Source: Loripinus fragilis
Lineage: Eukaryota; Mollusca; Bivalvia; Lucinida; Lucinidae
Assembly (NCBI GenBank): GCA_964019695.1
Contig: OZ026528.1
Location: forward strand, 55,954,495 to 56,018,494
DNA: 64,000 bases
Direction of reading: 5' to 3'
The first letter of the stretch is position 1, and every line of letters begins with the position of its first letter. Below the pieces are notes generated by a model. That model saw nothing but the letters and a program-made list of their open reading frames with translations, did no database searches and had not been told where the DNA came from. The translations under genes and the position numbers were made by a program. Of this stretch, positions 10,036 through 18,970 are shown in pieces.

Positions 10036-10830
10036 GTGAGTCCATAGGAATGGACCCTGTTATTTATGAATGGTGTTATAAAGGGATAACTTTATAAAGG
10101 AGGATGATTTTTTAAAGGAATTATTAAGAAAATGACCACTTTATGGTCATTTTCCTATAATTCCTTTGTAAAATCCCATGGTAAAGAAATTGGGGTTTTT
10201 TTTAGTCCATAGGAATGGACCCTGTTATAAGTGAATGGTGTTATAAAGGGATGCTTTTATAAAGGATGATAATTTTATAACGGAATTAATAAGAAAATGA
10301 CCATTTTACGGTCATTTTCCTATAATTCCTTTGTAAAATTCCATGGTAAAAATTTGGGGGTGTTTTGAGTCCATAGGAATGGACCCTGTTATTAGTGAAT
10401 GATGTTACAAAGGGATAAAGGAATTATAGGAAAATGTTCACTTTATGGTCATTTTCCTATGATTCCTTTTTAAATTCCATGGTAAAAAAACTTGGGGGTT
10501 TTATGAGTCCGTAGGAATGGATCCTGTTATATATGTAAGTAAATGGTGTTATATAGGGATGTTTTTAAAAAAGGAGGATGATTTCATAAAGGAATCATAG
10601 GAAAATGACTATTTTATGGTCATTTTCCTATAATTCCTTTGTAAAGTTCCATTGTAACTAAAATTGGATGTTTTGAGTCCATTGGAATGGACCCTTTTAT
10701 AAGTGAATGGTGATATATTTTTATAAAGGAGGATAATTTTATAAAGGAATTATAGGAAAATGACTATTTTATGGTCGTTTTCCTATGATTCCTTTGTAAA
10801 ATCCCATGGGAAAAAGTAGGGTGCCACAAC
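10036..10830. repeat. Tandem array of hairpin units (family H), ~135-171 bp
   Basis: GTCCATAGGAATGGACCC-type starts occur at about 10038, 10205, 10368, 10503 and 10674. Each unit holds a nested palindrome: TTATAGGAAAATGACCA-type sequence meeting TGGTCATTTTCCTATAA. Single dispersed copies are at 14010 and 42250, so this is a MITE that became a local satellite. Confidence 0.75.
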
Positions 10831-10971
10831 ATCACCTTGTTATATCCAAATCTGTGTTATAGCAAGGTGTGTTGAAACTGCAATGTAATTACGAGTTATT
10901 TTAAAGAGCAATCATGACAGATCGGATGGTTTTTCTTATCTTAATATAATTCATTTCTTATTTTTCTTCAG

Positions 10972-11171
10972 ATGACCAAGTCAGCACTGAGAAAAAGAAA
11001 CCTTATCAGTGCCGCTTCTGTCCAAAAATGTTCCGGGCCCCATCTTTGGTTCAGCGCCATGAGTTTCAACACACAGGAGAGAAACCATTTTCTTGCGATC
11101 TCTGCCAGAAGAGGTTTACTTCAAAACAAGGGATGAAGTCACACAAGATGACACATTTAATGATTCCTTGA
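10972..11171 (+). CDS. Zinc-finger terminal exon 3 (two C2H2 fingers)
   Basis: Acceptor TTTCTTATTTTTCTTCAG with AG at 10970-10971. 200 nt in phase 1; with an upstream G the lead is DDQVSTEKKKPYQC. Finger 1: CRFCPKMF, then SLVQRHEFQH. Linker HTGEKPF. Finger 2: CDLCQKRF, then GMKSHKMTH. It ends LMIP and stops at 11169-11171. All ligands are canonical (C-X2-C-X12-H-X3-H twice). It is the closest relative of exon 2 and the likely parent of the single-finger relics at 8019, 8420, 8575 and 11240. The 3' flank (TGATACACAAGTGAAGGTCC) is the founder sequence of the adjacent minisatellite. The frame is intact, so it is likely functional. Confidence 0.8.
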
Positions 11172-11239
11172 TACACAAGTGAAGGTCCACATATGATTCA
11201 TTGATACAAAGGTGACAATCCACATATGATTCATTGATT

Positions 11240-11351
11240 CACGAGTGTAGAAAATACTGGAGAAAAAAACATTTTTCTACGATCACTGTCAGAAGAGGTT
11301 TACTTCAAAACAAGGGATGAAGTCACACAAGATGACACATCTAATGATTCG
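11240..11351 (+). pseudogene. Second-finger relic after exon 3
   Basis: The sequence runs from ACTGGAGAAAAAAACATTTT through CAGAAGAGGTTTACTTCAAA to a TGA. The linker HTGE and the finger helix are recognisable, but the first finger is absent and the first Cys codon region reads TACGATCAC. The second half is almost identical to exon 3, so the duplication is recent. Confidence 0.7.
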
Positions 11352-12157
11352 GTGATACACGAGTGAAGGTCTACATATGATTCATTGATACATGAGTGGC
11401 AATCCACATATGATTCATTGATCTACGGCTGAAGGTCCACAGATGATTCATTGATACATGAATGACAATCCACATATGATTCATTCATACATGGGTGAAG
11501 GTCCACATATGAATCATTGATACATGAGTGACAATCCACATATGATTCATTGATACATGGGTGAAGGTCCACATATGAATCATTTATACATGAGTGACAA
11601 TCCACATATGATTCACTGATACATGGGTGAAGGTCCACATATGAATCATTGATACATGAGTGACAATCCACATATGATTCATTCATACATGGGTGAAGGT
11701 CCACATATGAATCATTGATACATGAGTGACAACCCACATATGATTCATTCATACATGGGTGAAGGTCCACATATGAATCATTGATACATGAGTGACAATC
11801 CACATATGATTCATTGATACATGGGTGAAGGTCCACATATGAATCATTTATACATGAGTGACAATCCACATATGATTCACTGATACATGGGTGAAGGTCC
11901 ACATATGAATCATTGATACATGAGTGACAATCCACATATGATTCATTGATACATGGGTGAAGGTCCACATATGAATCATTGATACATGAGTGACAATCCA
12001 CATATGATTAATTGATACATGGGTGAAGGTCCACATATGAATCATTGATACATGAGTGACAATCCACATATGATTCATTGATACATGGGTGAAGGTCCAC
12101 ATATGAATCATTGATACATGAGTGACAATCCACTTATGATTCATTGATGCACAAGTG
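11352..12157. repeat. 33-bp minisatellite in 66-bp dimers
   Basis: Two alternating 33-bp monomers, one with GTGACAATCCACATATGATT and one with GTGAAGGTCCACATATGAAT, both ending CATTGATACATG. About 12 dimers. The monomer equals the last codons, stop and 3' flank of the exon 2/3 family (ATGATTCATTGATACA). The period is a multiple of three, which produces long spurious minus-strand reading frames (192 and 105 aa). Confidence 0.9.
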
Positions 12158-12199
12158 TAGAACACACTGCTGAGAAACCTGTCCTGATCTTACGTTTAT

Positions 12200-12400
12200 T
12201 TGTTTATAAGCTCTTTGAATGCTGTGCGATTTTTCATGCTTCTGTTTTAGCCTGCTGACTCTTTCAAAAAAATCTTTCAGGAACTTTATCAGAGTGTCTA
12301 AATGTATTCTGTTGGTCCTAATCTTGGTCCAAATGCTTTGCAAAGGTTTTCAGCGGATGAAGACAGTTCCCACTAGCAAGGAAAGTGTTAAGATTACAAT
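12200..12400. mobile_element. MITE family E
   Basis: Contains TTTTTCATGCTTCTGTTTTA, AGAGTGTCTAAATG..GGTCC, GCAAAGGTTTTCAGCGGATG and CTAGCAAGGAAAG. The inverted-end structure is partly degraded. Confidence 0.55.
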
Positions 12401-12514
12401 CATTACAATGTATGTGACAGTTCTAAAGCAATAGAGCAAGAGTTTTAGGATAGACTGAAGACACTAATCAAAAGTATTGTAGATACCATAGTAAAATTAG
12501 ATAGCATTTTGGTT

Positions 12515-12768
12515 TAACCCTTTACCTCATAGATGCCTTTTGATGACCTTGCAAACAGAGTAGACCCAGATCAGACAGCTGTTGTAAGAACTGCCTGATC
12601 AGGGTATACTTTGCTTGTGGAAATATGATATTTCTGATCCTACACTTGTAGACCTGACAAGTAATTTCTTTGTTCTATGTACCAATTTGAAAAGTAATTT
12701 ATATAATTATTCATAGTGGGTGGAGCCAAGCATGGATATTCATGAAGGAAAGTGTCAACATGGCTATG
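12515..12768. mobile_element. Repeat family G
   Basis: AACCCTTTACCTCATAGA, inverted AGCTGTTGTAAGAACTGCC region, CCTACACTTGTAGACCTGAC, TTGTTCTATGTACCAAT and ATTCATAGTGGGTGGAGCC. The reverse-order arrangement recurs at 44490 and 63075. Confidence 0.65.
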
Positions 12769-12829
12769 GTAACTCTTAGTTTACTGCAAACCTTAGACTT
12801 GTACCAGTCTCCTTCTTATATTATTTGTT

Positions 12830-13290
12830 ATGATTAATAAAATTTATTTTCTCTTTTCTACCTCTCTTATGTTATCAGAGAGGCATGATTTTGTACTATG
12901 TTATATATGAAATGTAAAATGAAATTGGCATTGGGGACTGAAAATCAGTCTATGCAATCCTGTAAACAGGTGTTTGGCAAACAGTGAAGACTGTGATCAA
13001 ATGCCGCATAATGTGGCATTTAACCAGGGTCTGAACTGTTGTTTGCAGAGATAAAAACTATCTTCCAGTACACTACAGGGAAAGAATTACAACATTATTG
13101 AAATTCCTACCTTTAACCCTAAAAGATATAATGGATTTCTGTGCTTTAACAACATCATTCCAAAGTGTTGAAATGCATGGCAGATTTGAAACTTAGCCCT
13201 ATCTATATACTTTAGTTCTTTAAAAAGGATTAAATAATCATGATTCCCAGGCCCCCAGATTAAAGAGTGCATATTAACAGAATTTTTTCT
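12830..13290. other. No gene seen
   Basis: Holds a fragment at 12920-13060 (GGCAAACAGTGAAGAC, GCCGCATAATGTGGCATT) that also appears near 26375. Otherwise there is no structure I can name. Confidence 0.35.
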
Positions 13291-13420
13291 TTCTTATTTC
13301 TCAACCAAAACATATGTTGTGGGTACTCAAAAGAACCATCTCGATGAGACGGTTCTTTTGAGCACCCAAAACAGACTTTTGATCTGATGGATAAAAAAAT
13401 AATCACAATTTTACGCTAAA
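13290..13420. mobile_element. MITE family A
   Basis: A well preserved hairpin: GGGTACTCAAAAGAACCA, TCTCGATGAGA and GGTTCTTTTGAGCACCC, flanked by TTATTTCTCAACCAAAAC and GATGGATAAAAAAATAAT. Confidence 0.75.
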
Positions 13421-13489
13421 ATGATTTGATTAACTTGCCCAATTATGTCATCATAATTTATTAAGGTACAAAGCATTTAAGTATATTAA

Positions 13490-13880
13490 CCCTTGTCATG
13501 CAGAATACATTTATACCTCCACCGTTATTAAGTGTTAGCTATGTATGTCCATATGTAGGTCACACCAAAGGCGGCAACTCCAATAGAATTTAATGAAACA
13601 TTGTCAAAATGTGAAGTTCCAAAACGTCTTCCTAAATGTTGATAATGGCCCATATGACACTATGCCTTAAGGAGTTATTGCCCTTTGTTCATGTAGTAAC
13701 GCCAGTTTTGACAGTGTCCTGTCAAGTCAAGTAAAAACAATTATGCCATCATTATGAAACTTGATCACAATGTTTGATACATGTACCAAATTGTCTGTTG
13801 AGTTTGAATTGGTACATGTTACCATTTGTGATCATGAGTTATTGCCCTTTGTACATGTTGAAAAAAATGATAAATCTAGG
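13490..13880. repeat. Dispersed repeat fragment
   Basis: Contains GTCACACCAAAGGCGGCAAC and two diverged copies of TTATTGCCCTTTGTACATG (about 13675 and 13845). Starts with TTAACCCTTGTCATGC, the terminal sequence of the TTAA element at 17452. No ORF. Confidence 0.4.
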
Positions 13881-14009
13881 TTCAGGAAGACAAGGACTAA
13901 GAAGCTGATATAAATATCTCTGTATGTATCCAGCTTAAATGATAACTGTCACCAAGAAATTCTCTATATGATTAAGATCAGGTAAAGTGCATTGCCTTTA
14001 TAACGCAAT

Positions 14010-14150
14010 GTTTAGGATCCATAGGAATGGACCATGTTATAAGTGAGCCATGATAAAAAGGGATAATGTTACAAAGGAATTATAGGAAAATGACCATTAG
14101 TCATTTTCCTATAATTCCTTTGTAAAATTCCATGGTAAAAAATTGTGGGC
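14010..14150. mobile_element. Family H MITE, single copy
   Basis: GATCCATAGGAATGGACC, then TATAGGAAAATGACCA facing TAGTCATTTTCCTATA and AATTCCATGGTAAAAAA. The monomer of the array at 10036-10830. Confidence 0.7.
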
Positions 14151-14212
14151 CAAATATGACCAAGTTATATCTTGATCCCTATGTATTTAAGATAAACAAT
14201 TGCTCGGACCCA

Positions 14213-14712
14213 GTATAAACAGACTGGTCACTGACATACAGGTAAATGTATATATTGAAAATATGTTGTCGAGGCTGAGCTTTCAAAACTGACAACTGTT
14301 GAAGTTTAAATAATCATATCTCCATTATTTCTCAGCATACCTGTAATTTTTCTTCAAAAAGCAATGGCTCAATGTATTATCATTAAGACTGTATTGTTAT
14401 ATTTATTGAAAGTTTATACGTCTTTATGAACATCAGCAAGAAACCAAGGCACCCGTTTACCCTATTTTCGGCACTTTTAACCGAAAATCACCAGAAATCA
14501 ACCTAAAAAGATGATAAACTTCAATTTTATTTACTTTTACTTGTAATATTTCAACTACGCATACCGAGAATAACTTCTTATAATCTTGGGTATTGTACAG
14601 AATCAAGTTTATTGGCTGTAGTACTTTGAAATAGCGCTAAAATGAAGCCAAGACAACATATCTTTGTATTTCTGTCAGTGACCAGTCGGTTTATACTGGG
14701 TCTGAGACAATA
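14213..14712. mobile_element. TIR element of about 500 bp
   Basis: Inverted ends CTCGGACCCAGTATAAAC..ACTGGTCACTGACA at the left and TGTCAGTGACCAGT..GTTTATACTGGGTCTGAG at the right. Arms are at least 35 bp with few mismatches. No ORF. Confidence 0.7.
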
Positions 14713-14868
14713 GTGATATATTTCAAGTCCCATGTGAGAAATGGACTCCTAGGACCCAAAAGAAAAGAGGAAGGGAAACTATGGAAGAAAGGGTGGGTGG
14801 TGTGGAAATACACTCATTTCAGAGGTCTCTGCCGTAGCTCATTTCAGAGGTCTGCCGTAAACCCATAT

Positions 14869-15105
14869 GAGCCGTGACATGAGATTTCCAATAATATGGT
14901 ATGTGCGGCCAGCAAGAGCTCAGACCAGCCTGCACATACGCGTAGATTGATCAGAGCCTTTGCTAGGCGCTTGAATATTCTATGACTATTACACTTCTGT
15001 CTGAACAGTATTTGGAGTTTCTAAGCTTAATAGGAGACTGCACAGGCTCTTCTGAGTCTATTCTTATCAAAATGCCACATTGTTGGAAATCACATGCCGC
15101 GGCTC
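14869..15105. mobile_element. MITE family B
   Basis: Ends GAGCCGTGACATGAGATTTC and GGAAATCACATGCCGCGGCTC. The body has CAGACCAGCCTGCACATA and CTTGAATATTCTATGAC. ATAT occurs on both sides. Seven copies in the window: 14869, 15325, 26080, 31401, 45879, 54600 and 58804. Confidence 0.8.
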
Positions 15106-15324
15106 ATATGTGCTCTACTCTATTCTAAGACAGCAAATTTCACTGCTATTTAATAGCAGTCCCTTCTCTCTCTGAAAGTGTGGGGATTCTAGCCCCTAGC
15201 TAGGCGTTTATATAATTCTCACATCAGGGCGCTTGTGGGGATTGTGAAAAGTGATATATAACCAAGTCCCTGATGAGCATCCCCTCAAGTGAGAAATGGA
15301 TTTCCAAACATTTCTAAACTAATT

Positions 15325-15561
15325 GAGCCAGTGCATGAGATTTCCAACAATTTGGTATGTGCGACCAGCAAAGCCTCAGAACAGCCTGCGCATTCACGCA
15401 GTCTGATCAGAGCCTTTGCTAGTCGCTTGAGTATTCTATGACTGCTAAGCTACTGACTGAACACCATTTGAAGTTTCTAAGCTTAAAAGGAGGTTGCAGA
15501 GGCTCGTTCAAGTCTACACATGTCAAAATGCCAAATTGTTGGAAATCACATGCCACGGCTC
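15325..15561. mobile_element. MITE family B
   Basis: Same structure and orientation as 14869-15105, ending CATGCCACGGCTC. It ends 100 bp before the acceptor of exon 4. The gap 15106-15324 contains related but unresolved sequence. Confidence 0.75.
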
Positions 15562-15661
15562 ATTATTATTATAATTGGAAGACAAACAAATCTCAAACAG
15601 AAATTAACATGGTTTTTCTTGACTGATTTTAACTAATTGAACATTTTCTTTCCCATTTCAG

Positions 15662-15876
15662 GTATGCTAAGAATTGAAGGCATGCCAGGGGGAACGCTCC
15701 GAGGCCATCAATGTAGCTTCTGTTCGAAGATGTTCGCAGCGCCATCTTTGCTCAAACGACATCTGAGAAAACAAACTGGAGAGACACGATACACATGTGA
15801 CCAGTGAGGGAAATCTTTCAAGTCAAAATATGTCATGATGGCACACAGAGTGAATATCCATTTTAACCCTCAGTAA
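15662..15876 (+). pseudogene. Zinc-finger terminal exon 4 with in-frame TGA
   Basis: Acceptor TTTCTTTCCCATTTCAG; phase 1. The reading frame spans 215 nt to TAA at 15874-15876, interrupted once by TGA at 15805-15807. Finger 1: CSFCSKMF, then SLLKRHLRKQ; the second zinc-ligand His is Gln (CAA), whereas downstream duplicates keep CAC. Finger 2: TCDQ, then TGA exactly where the second Cys belongs, then GKSFKSKYVMMAHRVNIHF. So both fingers are damaged by single substitutions while the frame is otherwise open. It is either a young pseudoexon or an exon giving a truncated isoform. A selenocysteine reading of TGA is conceivable but unsupported. Confidence 0.7.
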
Positions 15877-17450
15877 AGCTCGAACATTCTGAGGAGTTGC
15901 AAGATTTGGGCTACTAAAATGTTTGAAGGTCTTCACGGCACCGTCTATTCTTAATTGAACGACATCTGAGAAAACACACTGGAGAGACACGATACACATG
16001 TGACCTGTGTGGGAAATCGTTTAAGTCAAAATATGTCATGATGTCACATAGAGTGAATATTCATTTTTAACCATCAGTAAAGGTAGGAGGAGTTGCTCAA
16101 ACATCGTGAGGAGTTTCAAGATGTGGACTATTAAAATTGTTTGAAGGTCTTCACAGCGCCGTCTCTGCTCGAACAACATCTGAGAAATCACACTGGAGAG
16201 ACACGATACACATGTGACCAGTGAGGGAAATCTTTTAAGTCAAAATATGTCATGATGGCACATAGAGTGAATATTCATTTTAACTCTCAGTAAAGGTAGG
16301 AGCTGAAGCTTGAACATTATGAGGAGTTCCAAGATTAGGGGTTTCACGGCGCCATCTCTGCTCGAACGACAGAACAGAGTAAATATTCATTTTAACTCTC
16401 AGTAAAGGTAGGAGGAGTAGTTGGAACAGAGTAAGGAGTCTATGAATGGACTGGTCATAGTTTGAGTATTCATACTAGAGAGAAGTCATACACTTCATCA
16501 TGACATATTTTGACTTAAAAGATTTTCCACACAGGTCACCTGTGTGGAAAATCTTTTAAGACAAAATATGTCATGATGGCTTATAGAGTGAATATTCATT
16601 TTAACCCTCAGTAAAGGTAGGAGGAGTAGGTCGAACATCGTGAGGAGTTCCAAGATTGGGGCTATTAAAAATGTTTGAAGATCTTCACGGCGCTGTCTAT
16701 GCTCGAATGCCATCTGAGAAAACACACTGGAGAGACACGATACACATGTAACCAGTGTGGGAAATCTTAAAAGTCAAAATATGTCATGATTGCACATAGA
16801 GTGAATTTTCATTTTAAACCTCAGTAAAGGTAGGTGCTGTAGCTTGAACATTGTGAGGATTTCAAAGATATGGGCTATTAAAAGGGGTTGAAGGTCTTCA
16901 TGGCGCGGTCTCTGCTCGAACGACATCTGAGAAAACACAATGGAGAGACACGATACATATGTGACCAGTGAGGGAAATCTTTTAAGTCAAAATATGTCAT
17001 GATGGCACATAGAGTGAATATTCATTTTAACCCTTAGTAAAGGTAGGAACAGTATCTCGAACATCGTAAGGAGTTCCAAGGATTGGGGCTATTAAAAGTG
17101 TTCGAAGGTCTTCATGGAGCCATCTCTGCTTGAACAACATCTGAGAAAATACACTGGAGAGACACGATACATATGTGACGAGTGAGGGAAATCTTTTAAG
17201 TCAAAATATGTCATGATTGCGCATCAAGTAAAGATTTATTTTAAACCTCAGTAAAGGTAGGAGCATTAGATGGAGCAGCGTAAGAAGTCTATTAATGGAC
17301 TGTTCCAAGTTTGAGTTTGCATACTAGGAAGAAGACATACACTATATCATGACCTGTGTGGGAAATCTTTTAAGTCAAAATATGTCATTCAATATTCATT
17401 TTAAACCTCAGTAAAGGTTAGAGCATTAGATGGAGCAGGGTAAGGAGTCT
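15877..17450 (+). repeat. Tandem array of exon 4 finger modules (~210 bp)
   Basis: About seven copies of: half of finger 1 (KVFTAPSLLERHLRKHTGE-like), finger 2 (ATGTCATGAT near 16039, 16249, 16570, 16788, 16998, 17211), stop and about 90 bp of flank (GTAAAGGTAGGAG). The C-X2-C half of finger 1 is replaced by flank sequence, so no copy has a complete first finger or an acceptor. Some copies read TGT and some TGA at the second Cys of finger 2. Non-coding. Confidence 0.8.
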
Positions 17451-17451
17451 A

Positions 17452-17664
17452 TTAACCCTTGTCATGCTGACTACTTTTATGTAATACATTCCTCCTAAAT
17501 TTTTATCCTGTTAACCTGGAACATTCCATTTGTTAGCGTATCTTTTCAATCATAGTGGAAAACAGTGTTGATCATGATCAGATGGCTTTGTCAGAAGCCA
17601 GCTGATCTGGATCTATACTGTTTTCTAAATAGGATATATCTGGGTTCAGCAGGGCAAGGGTTAA
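17452..17664. mobile_element. TTAA-flanked MITE
   Basis: TTAA at both ends (17452-17455 and 17661-17664), then inverted ends CCCTTGTCATGCTGA and CAGCAGGGCAAGGG. Internal palindrome GATGGCTTTGTCAG..GCCAGCTGATC. TTAA target use and CCC ends suggest piggyBac-like mobilisation. A partial relative starts at 40593. Confidence 0.65.
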
Positions 17665-17915
17665 TGATTTTCTAAGGCTAGATCATTAGAGGATGTTCAA
17701 ATAAGTTGTGCAGTGAAAATTGTTCTAAGATTGGAGCAATCAATGGTGTTCCATCGATGTGTTGGATGTTCAAATATTTTGCTCAGTAAAAGATGTCAAA
17801 TGTTGGATAATTAAAGGATTTAAAAATAGTTTGAGTGGTGAAGCTAGCTCATTAATAGATGTTCAAATTTTTGCATAGTGAGATTTGTTTATTATAAGAT
17901 TGGAGTGTAAAAGAA
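17665..17915. repeat. Degenerate ~50-bp tandem repeat, left part
   Basis: Repeated phrases GATGTTCAAAT, TTTTGCACAGTGAAAG and GGATAATTAAAGG. The same degenerate array resumes at 23313-23660 on the far side of the large element, which therefore inserted within it. Confidence 0.55.
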
Positions 17916-18212
17916 TTATAAGATTAAACGAGACTTACCTTGGTAAGGTGAAGTTTGGTCGTAATTTCATCGACTGCAATTTACCCCAAGGACTCACACG
18001 AGAAAGGCCAGCTAAAATTAGACCTCATACTTTAGAGCACACTGAGGCTGCCCAAAAGGTGAGGGGCAGCCGATACAAGATTAATTAATTATGAAGAATT
18101 TATATATATGGGTTGGATGTGGGAGGGCGTGTGAGTCCTTGGGGTAAATTGCAGTCGATGAAATTACGACCAAACTTCACCTTACCAAGGTAAGTCTCGT
18201 TTAATCTTATAA
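17916..18212. mobile_element. Foldback with perfect 84-bp arms
   Basis: 17916-17999 and 18129-18212 are exact reverse complements over 84 nt by eye (TTATAAGATTAAACGAGA.. at the left, ..TCTCGTTTAATCTTATAA at the right) around a 129-nt loop. Part of the arm and loop (ACGAGAAAGGCCAGCTAAAA) matches the terminus of the neighbouring 5.1-kb element. Confidence 0.85.
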
Positions 18213-18589
18213 TTTCATCTCCTGCATATTTACCCCTAAGGACCCCCACGAGATTTCAGAGCAAATTCTTCATGATTATTAAAACTGAGCATACATTTTA
18301 ATGTAATATAGCCTACCAAAACATCAACATGAAGCTAATGTATTTATTGTTTTGCTATTAAAATGTGTAAATAATTCCATTTACAGAACCTTATACATAC
18401 AATGTAGCTAGATCCCTGGTATCCTTAATGGCATGATACTGTTGTCGATGTCATCATGATATTCACTCAATACCTTCCTGTGTATCATGCTCAAGGAGGC
18501 TTTATGTTCCATATGTCACTTCTTACATGCATGTGCAATGTATCAACTTTTTGTAAAAGTAATGTAGAGTCACTAGTATGTGGTATTCC

Positions 18590-18970
18590 ACCTCAAAATT
18601 CCAGAAGGGATTCCGCCAAGAAGTTGTATATGAATGTCATGTAGGTTTTCCGCCTTCAGGTGTTGTGTAGGCCTTCAACCACAAACTATGAAGACATTCC
18701 GTTAGTGTCAAGTAAGCAATTAGCCAATACCTTCCATAAATGTCAAGTAGGCATTCAGCCAAGACCTTCCCAAAGTGTCAAATATGCATTCAGCTTGAAG
18801 ATCTTCCATAAATCTCAATTAGGCATTCAGCTAAGACTTTCCATAAATATCATTCAGCCAAGATCTTACATAAATTTCAAGTAGGCATTTAGCCATAAAC
18901 TTATAATTAAATGATCTCAAATGATATTAAGGTAATGTTACATTCTGCCAAGAACTTCCATGAGTAGCAT
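18590..18970. repeat. Degenerate ~35-45-bp minisatellite
   Basis: Variants of CTTCCATAAATGTCAAGTAG followed by GCATTCAGCCAAGA recur about eight times with decay. Confidence 0.55.

Noticed and set aside
11423..12001. 192-aa minus-strand reading frame with a repeated 22-residue unit (and the 105-aa frame at 11848-12165)
   Set aside because: It is the translation of a 66-bp minisatellite whose period is a multiple of three; the plus-strand origin from an exon 3' end explains it.
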